Shown here one piece after another: positions 33,735 to 43,762 of a stretch of 47,992 nt of DNA. Origin of the DNA: UBA6120 sp964639215. Its GTDB lineage: Bacteria > Bacillota_I > Bacilli_A > RFN20 > CAG-826. The stretch is from positions 1 through 47,992 of the forward strand of contig CAZXCV010000011.1 of the NCBI GenBank assembly GCA_964639215.1, in the 5' to 3' direction. How positions within the stretch are numbered: the stretch's first letter is position 1; each line of letters begins with the position of its first letter. The notes under the pieces were generated by a model. The model was not told the DNA's origin. It made no database searches and saw nothing but the letters and a program-made list of their open reading frames with translations. The position numbers and the translations under genes are program-made.

Positions 33735-35261
33735 ATGAAACTCAATGGCACATTTCGTGGTAACGAGGTACCAAAAACGACGAAATGGACGTATTCGTTA
33801 AGCGGGATTGGTCGCGATGCCGCTTATACGCTCATTTCATTATTTTTTCTGACTTACATCCAATACACAGGCGTGCTCGATGAAGCTCAATACACTTTAC
33901 AATTCGGCATCATCACTGCGATTATCGTCATTGCGAGAATTTGGGATGGCGTCAATGATCCAATGATTGGATCAATCATTGAAAACACTCATTGGAAATG
34001 GGGCAAATACAAGCCCTGGATTTTTCTTGGGGCAGTAACAACTTCAGTTGCTTTGCTCATTTTATTCTTAGTGCGTCCAGATGGATGGGGATTTGTTGCG
34101 ATATTTGGTGTTTTCTACTTATTGTGGGAAATCACATTTACCTTTAATGACATCGCTTATTGGTCAATGTTACCATCACTATCAAGTGAAGAAAAACAAC
34201 GCAATGAGCTGACGACGATGGTCACCGTGTTTGCGGCTGTCGGTGCTTTTGCAGTCGGCGGACTCGTCCCAGCCATTACGACAAAAGGCAATGCCGTCCT
34301 CTCATATCAGATGATTGCGATCGTCGTGACGATTGTCTTCTTTATTTCCCAGTTAGTGTTAGTCCTCGTTTGCAAAGAGCGAGAACGCAATCTTGACGAG
34401 GAAAAGAAGCAACCGAAAGTCAGTGTCATCGAAATGTTCCGTCTCATGGGAAAGAACCGTCAATTAATGTGGGTCGCCCTCATCATCTTTACTTATTACC
34501 TTGGTTCATCGCTCCTCAATAGTTTTGGTCTCAATTACTTTTTATTCTCCGTCAACTACACCGACGGAGGCACATTGATGTTTTTATTCACCGTCGTTTA
34601 TGCGTTAGGCACAATTGTATCTCAAGCGATTTATCCGCTTTTGGCGAAAAAATTCACGAGAGCACAATTAATTAAATACAGCTTCATTGCCATCTCAATT
34701 GGTTATACACTTTTCTTCTTCGTCGGCAATATTGGCCCGATGATGTTCTTGCCACTTCATATTGGCATTTTAGCGCCGATTGGTGTCATCATCTTTGCTG
34801 GTCAAGGTATCTTTTATCTGACGATTCTGATCATGATTACGAATACGATTGAATATAACGAGTGGACAAGTGGTGAACGAAAAGAAAGTATCGTCTTCGC
34901 AATTCGTCCATTGACCGCGAAATTTTCGAGTTCATTACAACAAGGGATTGTTTTTCTCTTTCTGTTTGCTGCGGGGATTCTCGGTATCTCCAATAGCATT
35001 GGTGAACTGGAACGACAACGCGCAATTGGTAACATCAGCGAGACCGATGTCCAAACAGGCGCTAATACATTAATTGAAAATTTCCAAAATTCTGCTGGCG
35101 GTCCCTGGGGATTGACGATATTAAAGATTGGCATTGTCGTCATTCCGCTTATTTTATTTACAATCTCTTACATTCTCATCAAGCGAAAATACATTATCGA
35201 TGAAGCGTTATATCAACGCATGGTCGCTGATATTGAAGCCAAACGAAAAACCATTGTTTGA
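33735..35261 (+). CDS. GPH-family sugar:cation symporter
   Basis: Major-facilitator-type sugar importer of the glycoside-pentoside-hexuronide family, with about twelve membrane segments. Family landmarks: GRDAAYTLISLFFLTYIQYTG at the first segment, RIWDGVNDPMIGSIIENTHWKWGKYKPWI between segments 2 and 3, and FNDIAYWSMLPSLSSEEKQRN in the central part. Length 508 is normal. A GGGGAG lies at 33714-33719, rather far from the ATG. It is divergent from the GH3 gene and convergent with GH2, so a beta-glucoside or beta-galactoside is the likely cargo (inference). Confidence 0.92.
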   Translation: MKLNGTFRGNEVPKTTKWTYSLSGIGRDAAYTLISLFFLTYIQYTGVLDEAQYTLQFGIITAIIVIARIWDGVNDPMIGSIIENTHWKWGKYKPWIFLGAVTTSVALLILFLVRPDGWGFVAIFGVFYLLWEITFTFNDIAYWSMLPSLSSEEKQRNELTTMVTVFAAVGAFAVGGLVPAITTKGNAVLSYQMIAIVVTIVFFISQLVLVLVCKERERNLDEEKKQPKVSVIEMFRLMGKNRQLMWVALIIFTYYLGSSLLNSFGLNYFLFSVNYTDGGTLMFLFTVVYALGTIVSQAIYPLLAKKFTRAQLIKYSFIAISIGYTLFFFVGNIGPMMFLPLHIGILAPIGVIIFAGQGIFYLTILIMITNTIEYNEWTSGERKESIVFAIRPLTAKFSSSLQQGIVFLFLFAAGILGISNSIGELERQRAIGNISETDVQTGANTLIENFQNSAGGPWGLTILKIGIVVIPLILFTISYILIKRKYIIDEALYQRMVADIEAKRKTIV

Positions 35262-35284
35262 TATTAGATAATCGCAATGAATCA

Positions 35285-35314
35285 AAACACCAGGATACAC
35301 TCCTGGTGTTTTTG
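35285..35314. terminator. Bidirectional intrinsic terminator between GPH symporter and GH2
   Basis: An 11-bp perfect stem AAACACCAGGA/TCCTGGTGTTT (35285-35295 with 35301-35311) with a 5-nt loop is followed by Ts on the plus strand, with an A-run on the other side. It serves the rightward symporter gene and can also stop the leftward GH2 transcript. Confidence 0.9.
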
Positions 35315-35319
35315 TTGAT

Positions 35320-37665
35320 TTATAATTGTTTTTTAATCTTTATTTTCAGTTCAATTGTTCCATAATGAGGCGTACTAATCGTGATTTTACCGACTCCCTC
35401 ATCAAGGATACGCGTCCGGATATAACAAGCGGTTTGCCCCCCTATTAATGGGAAGGAATCGGGTCCGAGGATTGCTAATTCTGAACTCACTTTTACAGTT
35501 ACAGCCTCTTGGACATACGTGGCGACACATTGATATTCATCGAGCAGTTTAATGGAGATACGGGCAACATCGTAAGTGTCCCCAACGATTAATGGGTCAT
35601 GATCGCTTGTTACGTCTAGTTGGTAATGATGGCTCGGGGCTAGTTGTTTACTGATAACCTCTTCACCATGACGATACCCTTTAAAACTAAATTTAGTGAG
35701 TTCGGTGCCCCAATTAGTCACGTATTGATACCATAAATTGACGAGGTCTTGATACTTCAGTTTGTTTTTAACCATCACCAACCCGATTTTTGAATAATTC
35801 CACATCCCGAGTTTTGCAAATCCCTTAATCGCTCCAAGTTGTAGCGCCTGTTTTAAAATTTTCGCATCGGCTCTCGAAAAGCGGCCACTTTTTAAGATCG
35901 CATTACCAATATAGTCATCGATGATAAATGGTGGGTGCGGTAAATAAGGATAGTCTTTTTTTGCAGGTAAAAACTTCGCGACAAACTCATCATTTTTATA
36001 AAGCTCAATATAATCGACGTTACTAGCAACAACCGTTGTGCCAATAATGGCTTTCGGATGGTCGCCATTTTGAAGTCTTGATAATACTTCAAGGTAAGGT
36101 TGTTCATTACTTTGACTGGCATAAACACTAGCGGCATACTTCGGCATTCTAAATTGGTCAAGAACACCATGATGGCACAACCGATCGGCGCTACCGAAAT
36201 CTTGATGGGTTTGATAGTCAGCAAATACCCAGCCTATCCCACCACTAACTTGTTCATATTTGTAAATATCATCAAGGACACGAAAATGACGTAGCGCTTG
36301 GTTGACCCGATGTTCTTCATCATCATAGACTTTCGTCGGATACATGTGTCCATTATATTCTGTCACTAAATACGGAACACCTTTACCTGCGATTGTTTTT
36401 GGATCTTCAATGCCAATGTTATCGCCTTCATGAACAAAATCATTGTAAGTGTAAACATCTTCAAGCAATTCACTATGTTTTAAATTGCGAACGCCTCCTG
36501 TTTGACGTGATCGATCAAACGAATGAACAAATTCATTCGCCCATGTATAAAGGTCGTGGTGATCTGGTCCTTCATTAATCCGAACACCCCAAAGCACAAT
36601 GCTCGGGTGATTATAATAATCTTTGACCATACGCTCGAGGTTGATTTTAAATTGATTAATCCATTTTTCATCGCTTCCGATATATTGCCAGCCTGGTATC
36701 TCAATCATGACGAGCAATCCAAGTTCATCACATCGATTGATAAAATGCTGACTCGGTGGATAATGTGATGTTCGCGTGATTGATAACGCGAGATCATGTT
36801 TCATAATCTCGGCATCGAGCGCTTGCATTGAACGAGGCATCGCATAACCAACGTATGGATAACTTTGGTGACGATTGAGACCCCGGAGTTTCATGATTTC
36901 ACCGTTAAGAATAAATCCATGAGGCGTAAACTTAGTTTCTCTAAACCCAAATCGATCATGAATGATTTGTGTCCCGTATTTAGTTTTTAACGTCGCCTTA
37001 ATCGTATATATATTTGGGGTCTCGAGTGACCATAATGCTGGATTTTCAATCACAAATTCATCTTCATAATAACGACCGATGATTTCTGAATTGATAGCAA
37101 CCTCGTATCTTAGATCGAATTTATCTTTCAAGTGGTTGACCATGTCATAACGAATGCTGACATGACCATCATTTTTCGTGTCGACGAATAGATTTTGAAT
37201 ATATACATGGGGCACGATATCGACATAGACATCGCGATAAATCCCCCCAAATGATAAGTAATCAACAACGCCACCAAATGGTGGTACAAGCTTATCTTCA
37301 CGGGCATCAACGATGACGAGAAGCCGATTATCTCCAAGCTTGACTGCTTCACTAATGTCGATGATGACGCGATTGTAGGCCGAGACAAAGGTTTTTAAAT
37401 CGACACCATTTAAAATGACGCGAGCTTTGACCATCACACCTTCAAACACTAACAGCGCGGTATCAAGTTCCGTGAGTTTTGCAATATTAAAATATTTCTC
37501 ATAAGTACCAAAAACTTGATAGTCTCGTTCAGAAAAATATGAAGCGGGTAATTGTTTGATTGTATGTGGCAAATCAATGCTTTCAGCATCTTTCGGCATT
37601 TTTTGGATGAATGATGTTTCAAAGCGATCAATAAACCGCCACGCAAAATTAAGTGATTGTCGCAT
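35320..37665 (-). CDS. Glycoside hydrolase family 2 (beta-galactosidase-like)
   Basis: Cytoplasmic retaining glycosidase (no signal peptide). It has an N-terminal jelly-roll domain (about 1-165, with FEGVMVKARVILNG and GIYRDVYVDI), an Ig-like domain, a barrel and C-terminal beta domains. Acid/base E365 in WGVRINEGPDH and nucleophile E436 in YLVTEYNGHMYPTK fit GH2; LRGLNRHQSYPYVGYAMP and RTSHYPPS are further GH2 blocks. Length 781 is typical of shorter GH2 enzymes. The VTEYNGH nucleophile context is seen in beta-galactosidase-like members, but beta-glucuronidase or beta-mannosidase cannot be excluded. It follows ilvE by only 2 nt. Confidence 0.9.
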   Translation of the reverse strand: MRQSLNFAWRFIDRFETSFIQKMPKDAESIDLPHTIKQLPASYFSERDYQVFGTYEKYFNIAKLTELDTALLVFEGVMVKARVILNGVDLKTFVSAYNRVIIDISEAVKLGDNRLLVIVDAREDKLVPPFGGVVDYLSFGGIYRDVYVDIVPHVYIQNLFVDTKNDGHVSIRYDMVNHLKDKFDLRYEVAINSEIIGRYYEDEFVIENPALWSLETPNIYTIKATLKTKYGTQIIHDRFGFRETKFTPHGFILNGEIMKLRGLNRHQSYPYVGYAMPRSMQALDAEIMKHDLALSITRTSHYPPSQHFINRCDELGLLVMIEIPGWQYIGSDEKWINQFKINLERMVKDYYNHPSIVLWGVRINEGPDHHDLYTWANEFVHSFDRSRQTGGVRNLKHSELLEDVYTYNDFVHEGDNIGIEDPKTIAGKGVPYLVTEYNGHMYPTKVYDDEEHRVNQALRHFRVLDDIYKYEQVSGGIGWVFADYQTHQDFGSADRLCHHGVLDQFRMPKYAASVYASQSNEQPYLEVLSRLQNGDHPKAIIGTTVVASNVDYIELYKNDEFVAKFLPAKKDYPYLPHPPFIIDDYIGNAILKSGRFSRADAKILKQALQLGAIKGFAKLGMWNYSKIGLVMVKNKLKYQDLVNLWYQYVTNWGTELTKFSFKGYRHGEEVISKQLAPSHHYQLDVTSDHDPLIVGDTYDVARISIKLLDEYQCVATYVQEAVTVKVSSELAILGPDSFPLIGGQTACYIRTRILDEGVGKITISTPHYGTIELKIKIKKQL

Positions 37666-37667
37666 AA

Positions 37668-38681
37668 CTATGACCTTTTAATCGTGGTCATCCAACCATA
37701 GTCATCACTCAAATCACCAAATTGGATGCCAGTAATTAAGTCATATAATTTTTGGCTAATCGGTCCGGTCGTCATTGCTGGGCCAATTTTGATAATTTGA
37801 TCATGATAGAGCACTTCTCCAATCGGAGTAATAACGGCAGCCGTTCCGCAGGCGCCAGCTTCGATGAAAGTTGATAATTCATCAATATGAATTGGTCGCT
37901 CAACAATTGTTAATCCTAGTTTCTGACTCGCGATTACTTTAAGCGACTTTTGGGTGATTGAATCAAGGATTGAAGATGATACTGGTGTCACGTATTGTCC
38001 TGATTTTGTAATCGCAAAAAAATTAGCGGCGCCAGCTTCTTCAATAAATTGATGGGTGGTCGGATCAAGAAAGAGCGCTTCCGCGCACCCGTGTTCGCGT
38101 GCGATTTTCTGTGGATAGAAACTACCACCATAGTTACCACCACATTTTGCTTTACCTGTCCCATTTGGAGCAGCGCGATCATAACTTGTGACCATCATGC
38201 GGACTGGTCGAAGCCCTCCCTCGAAATAGGGGCCGACCGGTGATACGAGCACCATGAATAAATATTCTTTCGCTGGTAAGGCTCCAAGTACGGGACCAAG
38301 ACCAATCACAATCGGTCGGATGTAAAGTGTTTCGCCATTACCATATGAGGGGATATATGCCTGATTATCGAGCACCGTTTCTTTTATTGCTGACTCAAAC
38401 AGCGTAACTGGAACGGGTGGAATGACCATCCGCTCGCACGAAGCCGCAAAACGGACGGCATTATCTTTGATGCGAAATAAATTAATGTCACCATCTTGTC
38501 GTTGATAGGCTTTAAGTCCTTCAAACACCGCTTGGCCGTAATGAATCCCTGTCGCAAATGCCGTAATCGTAATCTGATCGTCTTGTTGTAACTTCCCTTC
38601 TTGCCATGCTCCATCGCGATAATAGGCAAGATAAATTGATTTGGTCTTTGCATAACCAAAGCCCCGTCTTGTACTAGCCAT
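37668..38681 (-). CDS. ilvE: Branched-chain amino-acid aminotransferase
   Basis: Class IV PLP aminotransferase for Leu, Ile and Val. Motifs: ATGIHYGQAVFEGLKAY, LFRIKDNAVRFAASCERM, YIRPIVIGLGPVLG, the PLP lysine K179 in GKAKCGGNYGGS, EALFLD and EEAGAANFFAI, and EAGACGTAAVITPIGEV. Length 337 is normal for the eukaryote-like/Firmicute IlvE type. A GGAGGTAACG ribosome site precedes the ATG. It lies 2 nt upstream of the GH2 gene in the same direction, so an amino-acid gene and a glycosidase share a transcript. No other branched-chain synthesis gene is visible, so the role may be catabolic. Confidence 0.94.
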   Translation of the reverse strand: MASTRRGFGYAKTKSIYLAYYRDGAWQEGKLQQDDQITITAFATGIHYGQAVFEGLKAYQRQDGDINLFRIKDNAVRFAASCERMVIPPVPVTLFESAIKETVLDNQAYIPSYGNGETLYIRPIVIGLGPVLGALPAKEYLFMVLVSPVGPYFEGGLRPVRMMVTSYDRAAPNGTGKAKCGGNYGGSFYPQKIAREHGCAEALFLDPTTHQFIEEAGAANFFAITKSGQYVTPVSSSILDSITQKSLKVIASQKLGLTIVERPIHIDELSTFIEAGACGTAAVITPIGEVLYHDQIIKIGPAMTTGPISQKLYDLITGIQFGDLSDDYGWMTTIKRS

Positions 38682-38785
38682 TCGTTACCTCCAGTCATAA
38701 ATCTCACTTAATTTTACACTATTCAAATCTTTGATTAATAATAACTATGAAAATTCAATGCGACAACCACCCAAAAAACATGAAA

Positions 38786-38805
38786 TGATATAATGACCCT
38801 AGAGG
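38786..38805 (+). promoter_or_regulatory. Extended -10 promoter and RBS of the GH36 gene
   Basis: TGATATAAT (38786-38794) is an extended -10 with a perfect TATAAT hexamer. AGAGG (38801-38805) lies 6 nt before the ATG at 38812, so the leader is only about 10 nt. No recognisable -35 box is present. Confidence 0.6.
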
Positions 38806-38811
38806 TAACCT

Positions 38812-41172
38812 ATGATCCATAAATTTGACCAGATTTTTCATATTAATACGAAGGCGACATCCCTCATTATTCGCATCAATGAGAATCACCATCTCACTAA
38901 TGAATATTATGGGTCGCGCTTACCCTTAAGTGAATCATATGAATATGTTAATGAAAAGATTGCCTTCCCTTATGGAACCGAAGTCATTTATGACGAAAAA
39001 CATCCATCCATTGCTCTTGATCAACTCCGGTTGGAATATGGAACTCATGGTAAAGGTGATTATCGCGAGCCGGCGATAATCTTGCAAACGGATAAACGGC
39101 AAGTACTTGATTTCAAATATCTTGGTGATGAAATTATTGATGCTTATCCGATACTAGAAGGATTACCGCTACCACATCATCCTGATCAAATACTTCGGAT
39201 AACTTTAAGCGACAATATTTGGAAATTGCGCCTTGATTTATTTTATGGAGTGTTCTATGAGAGTAACGTCATTGCTCGTCATGTGATTCTTCATAACGAT
39301 TCCGATGAGACGGTAACGATTGATAAAATCATGAGCTTACAGTTAGATTTAGATAACCATGATTATGAACTCGTGAATCTTTATGGTGGTTGGGGTGCCG
39401 AAAATCAACAATCGCGCCAGAAAATTACTCCTGGCATTTATATCAACGACAGTAAAACCGGAAATAGCAGTAATCGTCACAATCCTTTTTTCATGCTTGT
39501 GAATAAAGATACATTATTGAACGCTGGTCCGGCGTATGGTATTAACCTCATGTATAGTGGTAATCACTATGAAATGGTCGAAGCGACAAGCTACGGGAAA
39601 TTACGCCTTCAAATCGGTATTAATCCATTTTTGTTTCATTACGAACTGAAGCCCTCACAAGCTTTTGAAACACCACTTGCGATTATGAGCTATGCTCACA
39701 CAGGGCAAAACGGACTCGCTCAAAACATGCATCATTTTATTAATCATCATGTGATTTCAGGACCACACGCCAATCGTGAACGTCCGATTGTGTTAAATAA
39801 TTGGGAAGCGACGTATTTTAAATTTAACGAAGCAAAATTATTGAGTCTATTAAAAGATGCTAAGCAAGCAGGCATCGAGTTATTCGTACTTGATGATGGT
39901 TGGTTTGGTCAACGTATTGATGATACAAAGGGACTTGGTGATTATGATGTCAACCGTAAGAAATTGCCACGCGGACTCGATTTTCTTGCTGATAAAGCCA
40001 ATACCTGTGGTTTAAAATTCGGTCTTTGGTTTGAGCCCGAAATGGTCAATGAACAATCAAAACTATTCGAATCACATCCTGATTGGGCAATCCGCGCCAT
40101 CGATCGAACGCCAAGTTATGGTCGGCACCAGCTCGTCCTCGATTTGTCGCGATTTGAAGTGCAATCATATTTAATTGATTCGATTAGCAAAGTGCTTGAT
40201 TCTGCTCATATTGAATATGTGAAATGGGATATGAATCGTCATATCAGTGATTTTGAATCAACCCATTATCGCGCTGGTGAACTTTATCACCGTTATATTA
40301 AAGGCTTGTATCACGTCTTAAATGTCTTGACTAAAAAATACGATTACATCTTGTGGGAAGGTTGTGCGAGTGGTGGCAATCGGTTCGACTTAGGAATGCT
40401 TTGTTATTTCCAACAAATTTGGACGAGCGATGATACTGATGCTTTTGAGCGATTACATATTCAAAGCGGCACTGCTCTTGGTTACCCATTATCAGTCATC
40501 AGCGCTCATGTCGCGGCCTCACCTTCACATCAAGCATTGCGACGAACCCCGATTGAGACACGATTTCACGTCGCATCATTTGGAGTTCTCGGCTATGAAC
40601 TCGATTTACGAAAACTCGATCAGGTTGACTTTAAAGCAGTGAAAGACCAAATTTCGTTTTATAAAAAACATCGTTCATTATTCCAATATGGCCGCTTTTA
40701 CCAACTTAAAACAATGGATGATAGCCACCTCGCTTGGATGGTTCAATCAGACGATAAAAGTGAAGCCTTAATTGGATACTTCAATAAGTTGCAAACACTT
40801 TTGCCACATGTTGACACATTGCCCGGTTGTAACTTTGTTGAAGATGCCCAGTATGAAGTAACGGTTCGTTCCTTTGGCCATCGCATCAAGATGTTTGGGG
40901 GGTTAATTAATCATGTCGCGCCGATTCCACTAAATGAAGAAGGCGTCATTGTCAATTATCTTGATAAACATCAAACGATTGAGGAACTTATGAAAGTGAC
41001 ACCCCAAAAACCACTGGTTATGAGTGGTGCCGCCCTCAACAATCAAGCCTACAAACTCGGTCCCCAATGGGCGGGCACCGGCTTTAACGAACAAGTGCGT
41101 GTCCTTGGTGATTTTGGTAGTGAAATATATTACATCCGTCAAATAAAAAATCCCGGGATGAACCGGGATTAG
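38812..41172 (+). CDS. Alpha-galactosidase (GH36)
   Basis: Releases terminal alpha-galactose from melibiose, raffinose-type sugars or galactomannan fragments, inside the cell (no signal peptide). An N-terminal beta-sandwich is followed by the barrel, with FVLDDGWFGQR, GLKFGLWFEPEMVN, nucleophile D473 in YVKWDMNR, WEGCASGGNRFDLG, and acid/base D540 in WTSDDTDAFERL. Length 786 is slightly above the usual 720-740 for bacterial GH36. It has its own promoter and is divergent from ilvE. The last codons contain the terminator hairpin of the convergent hydrolase gene. Galactose released could feed GalE. Confidence 0.95.
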   Translation: MIHKFDQIFHINTKATSLIIRINENHHLTNEYYGSRLPLSESYEYVNEKIAFPYGTEVIYDEKHPSIALDQLRLEYGTHGKGDYREPAIILQTDKRQVLDFKYLGDEIIDAYPILEGLPLPHHPDQILRITLSDNIWKLRLDLFYGVFYESNVIARHVILHNDSDETVTIDKIMSLQLDLDNHDYELVNLYGGWGAENQQSRQKITPGIYINDSKTGNSSNRHNPFFMLVNKDTLLNAGPAYGINLMYSGNHYEMVEATSYGKLRLQIGINPFLFHYELKPSQAFETPLAIMSYAHTGQNGLAQNMHHFINHHVISGPHANRERPIVLNNWEATYFKFNEAKLLSLLKDAKQAGIELFVLDDGWFGQRIDDTKGLGDYDVNRKKLPRGLDFLADKANTCGLKFGLWFEPEMVNEQSKLFESHPDWAIRAIDRTPSYGRHQLVLDLSRFEVQSYLIDSISKVLDSAHIEYVKWDMNRHISDFESTHYRAGELYHRYIKGLYHVLNVLTKKYDYILWEGCASGGNRFDLGMLCYFQQIWTSDDTDAFERLHIQSGTALGYPLSVISAHVAASPSHQALRRTPIETRFHVASFGVLGYELDLRKLDQVDFKAVKDQISFYKKHRSLFQYGRFYQLKTMDDSHLAWMVQSDDKSEALIGYFNKLQTLLPHVDTLPGCNFVEDAQYEVTVRSFGHRIKMFGGLINHVAPIPLNEEGVIVNYLDKHQTIEELMKVTPQKPLVMSGAALNNQAYKLGPQWAGTGFNEQVRVLGDFGSEIYYIRQIKNPGMNRD
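41145..41170 (-). terminator. Terminator of the serine-hydrolase gene inside the GH36 3' end
   Basis: The 8-bp stem AATCCCGG/CCGGGATT (41149-41156 with 41163-41170) is followed by a T-run only on the minus strand (41150-41145). It therefore stops the leftward transcript although it lies in GH36 codons, 5 nt beyond the hydrolase stop. Confidence 0.85.
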
Positions 41173-41174
41173 TG

Positions 41175-42071
41175 TTACGCCAAGAAGGCAACAATATCAT
41201 TATAAACACGATCGTGGTCGTGCTCATTTAATATTTCATGCCGCATATGTTCATAAATGATTTTTTGAACATGAACGATGCCGATTTTTCGATAGATTCC
41301 TTCAAGATTGTGCACACCTTCGCTCATTTTTCCAACGGGATCCTCAGCTCCTGAAATTAAGAGAATTGGTAAATTTTTGGGAATCTTGTGTAACTCGTTC
41401 TTTCTGAATAATTTACTAAGCCCCCGCAAGAATTCTTTATAAAACCCACCCGTCGAACCATAACCACAGTAAGGATCGGTAATATATGCCTGAACATTTT
41501 CTTCATTATACGATAACCAATCAAATGCCGTTTTTGCATCGGGGATCGCTTTTGCATAGGCGCCAAACACCATATCATTAAACAATTTTGACTTCGTGCG
41601 GTAACCTTTTGGGGTTACGACTAAATTCGATAAGATAAAGCCGAGTTTCACCATCGGATCAGGACCATTGGAACCACATAAAATTACTTTTTCGATTTTC
41701 GTGCCGAACTTTTGAATCAATCGTTGCGACACAAACGAGCCAAGTGAATGCCCAAATAAATAAACGGGGCGTTCGTGTTTAACCTGGTCGATTAGAGCAC
41801 TGATAACATCAACCGTCGTCTCAAACGCTCCGACCGGCCAAACACCCAAGTTTTTGGTGTCTTTCGCGTTTGCACCTTGACCGAAGTGATCAAGACAATA
41901 TACTTCATGTCCTTTCTCAACAAGATAAGTGGCAAAATGTTCATAACGACTGGCATGTTCTTCCATCCCCGTTACGATAATAATGACGCTTTTAGCCTCT
42001 TCATTCGGCCAGTGTAGTCCATGCACGATTTCATCTGGTCGATATTTAAATAAATATTCTTCTCCGAGCAT
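41175..42071 (-). CDS. Alpha/beta-hydrolase (monoacylglycerol lipase / lysophospholipase-like)
   Basis: Serine hydrolase of the alpha/beta fold. TGMEEHASRYEHFATYL near the N-terminus and DHFGQGAN are typical of the monoglyceride-lipase/lysophospholipase group. Nucleophile Ser109 lies in FGHSLGSFVSQ, the acid is in SGAEDPVG, and the His is H278 in EHMRHEILNE. I set the start at the ATG at 42071 because AGAGGTG lies 7 nt before it; a GTG at 42080 sits within that ribosome site. Its terminators are clear on both sides, so it is transcribed alone. The natural ester substrate is unknown. Confidence 0.88.
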   Translation of the reverse strand: MLGEEYLFKYRPDEIVHGLHWPNEEAKSVIIIVTGMEEHASRYEHFATYLVEKGHEVYCLDHFGQGANAKDTKNLGVWPVGAFETTVDVISALIDQVKHERPVYLFGHSLGSFVSQRLIQKFGTKIEKVILCGSNGPDPMVKLGFILSNLVVTPKGYRTKSKLFNDMVFGAYAKAIPDAKTAFDWLSYNEENVQAYITDPYCGYGSTGGFYKEFLRGLSKLFRKNELHKIPKNLPILLISGAEDPVGKMSEGVHNLEGIYRKIGIVHVQKIIYEHMRHEILNEHDHDRVYNDIVAFLA

Positions 42072-42100
42072 ATGTATCACCTCTATTCTTAATTGTAATA

Positions 42101-42127
42101 GAAAAACCGTTAGGTGATAACGGTTTT
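42101..42127 (-). terminator. Terminator of the SLC45-like transporter gene
   Basis: A 9-bp stem AAAACCGTT/AACGGTTTT (42103-42111 with 42119-42127) with a 7-nt loop is followed on the minus strand by Ts (42106-42102). It lies 26 nt after the transporter stop. Confidence 0.85.
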
Positions 42128-42152
42128 CAGTGTTTTTATCGTTAAATGACGA

Positions 42153-43604
42153 TTAATCGTCAGCGCCAGCGAGTGCTTCGAGTTTGCTTTGGGGGATTGG
42201 TTTGCTATCGCCATGCTTGACGAAGAGCATCGTAAAGAAAGCGGCAATGATAAATAAGGTGCTGTATGGGAAGAGAATTCTCATGCCCAAGACATCCATT
42301 AAAGCTCCGGATAAGATTGGAGTCGCGATTTGAGCAGCCATAGATGCGGTATAGTAATAACCAGTATATTTACCAATGTTGGATCCTTTTGACATTTCAA
42401 CGACCATCGGATATGAGTTAACGTTAATCGTTGCCCAACCGACCCCGGCCATTGCCATCGTCACCCAAATGAGCAGCGCAGAACTTTCAGTTAAGAAGAT
42501 TGCTAACGTAAATGCAGCCGTTAAAATACCAATACCAATGAGAATTGTCTTTTTACGACCAATTTTGGTGGCGAGGATACCGATTGGAATAAATGTTATT
42601 AATGCAGTTAAGTTTGCGACAAGTAATGGTAATGTAAAACCAGTATTTAACACATCCGTAGCGTAAACAGAAAATTTGCTCGTCGCCGCGTTATAGGCGA
42701 AGAACCATAACACAACTGACGCTAAAATTAATAAGAAACTCTTACGAACATCTTTTGGCATCTTTTCATCGACACCTTCGTCAATTTCAGCAATTTCCTT
42801 TTCGTCAATGAAGCCTTCTTTAAGCATCATCTCATTATTTTCTTTAACCCATTTAACTTCTTTAACCGTGAAAATAAAGACGACTAAAAATACAATCATG
42901 AGACCTGCTAATACGCTGAACGCAGGAATATATGACTTATAATCAACTGCTAAAAAGGTCATAAAACCGAGTGAAATCATGCCTCCAACGGTACCCATCA
43001 AGTTAATGATGGCATTGGCCTTACTACGTAAAGGCTTTGGAGTGACATCCGGCATGAGACTGACGGCTGGTGTTCGATATAGAGCCATGGCAATCAAAAC
43101 GACTAATAACACGGCGATAAAGACAATTAATAGTGTTGGATCAGCGGAGGTAATATTTGCAAAGATTACATCGCGACGAGCCACAGTCGCTAATTCTTTC
43201 GTCGTATAAATTATTGAATTAGGATCACCTGCAAAGTTAAAGGTCGTCGTCGTGCCAATTTGAAGGACGGGACCAATACCAGCTTGCTCGACCGCCATTA
43301 ATTGATAATGATCGATAATACCGACGCCGACGATAACTATCGCAGCGATAATCGTTCCGATGATTATATACGGAGTTCGTTTACCTAAACGAGTCCGAGT
43401 TCGATCGGATAGTAACCCAAAGAGTGGCAACAAAATGAGCGCGAGCATGTTATCAAGCGCCATCAACACACCTGACCATAACTGATTAAGGCCAAATGAG
43501 TTAATTAATAACTTGGCAATAATTGAATCATAAACGACCCAAAACATGCTGATTGACAAAAAAGCGAAACCGACTAGTATTGTTCGTTTGACATCAAGTT
43601 TCAT
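42153..43604 (-). CDS. MFS sugar transporter (SLC45/GPH-like)
   Basis: A membrane protein with about twelve segments. The loop between segments 2 and 3 reads GLLSDRTRTRLGKRTPYIIIG, and a later loop reads TPAVSLMPDVTPKPLRSKANAIINLMG. Both are hallmarks of the SLC45/GPH-like disaccharide transporters. The C-terminal half has IGILATKIGRKKTILIG. An insert of about 60 residues (near 105-160) carries a Thr/Asn-rich outer loop. AGGAG lies before the ATG and a good promoter is upstream. It is divergent from the pgm-manA-kinase operon, so a hexose-containing disaccharide (maltose, sucrose) is a reasonable cargo, but this is inference. Confidence 0.87.
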   Translation of the reverse strand: MKLDVKRTILVGFAFLSISMFWVVYDSIIAKLLINSFGLNQLWSGVLMALDNMLALILLPLFGLLSDRTRTRLGKRTPYIIIGTIIAAIVIVGVGIIDHYQLMAVEQAGIGPVLQIGTTTTFNFAGDPNSIIYTTKELATVARRDVIFANITSADPTLLIVFIAVLLVVLIAMALYRTPAVSLMPDVTPKPLRSKANAIINLMGTVGGMISLGFMTFLAVDYKSYIPAFSVLAGLMIVFLVVFIFTVKEVKWVKENNEMMLKEGFIDEKEIAEIDEGVDEKMPKDVRKSFLLILASVVLWFFAYNAATSKFSVYATDVLNTGFTLPLLVANLTALITFIPIGILATKIGRKKTILIGIGILTAAFTLAIFLTESSALLIWVTMAMAGVGWATINVNSYPMVVEMSKGSNIGKYTGYYYTASMAAQIATPILSGALMDVLGMRILFPYSTLFIIAAFFTMLFVKHGDSKPIPQSKLEALAGADD

Positions 43605-43643
43605 ATATTTGACACTCCTATGATAAGTTTGTATCTAAATAAA

Positions 43644-43673
43644 ATAATATCTTAAAAAAAGTGTCAGCGTCAA
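43644..43673 (-). promoter_or_regulatory. Promoter of the SLC45-like transporter gene
   Basis: On the minus strand TTGACG (43673-43668) and TATTAT (43649-43644) are separated by 18 nt. The start of transcription should fall about 30 nt before the ATG, leaving room for the AGGAG site. Confidence 0.6.
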
Positions 43674-43762
43674 TAAACTGCATGATAAGAGATTGTTTTT
43701 ATCGATTTACTAAATGACATAGTGGGCAAACTTTGATAAATTCATCAATTAATAGGCGTTTA

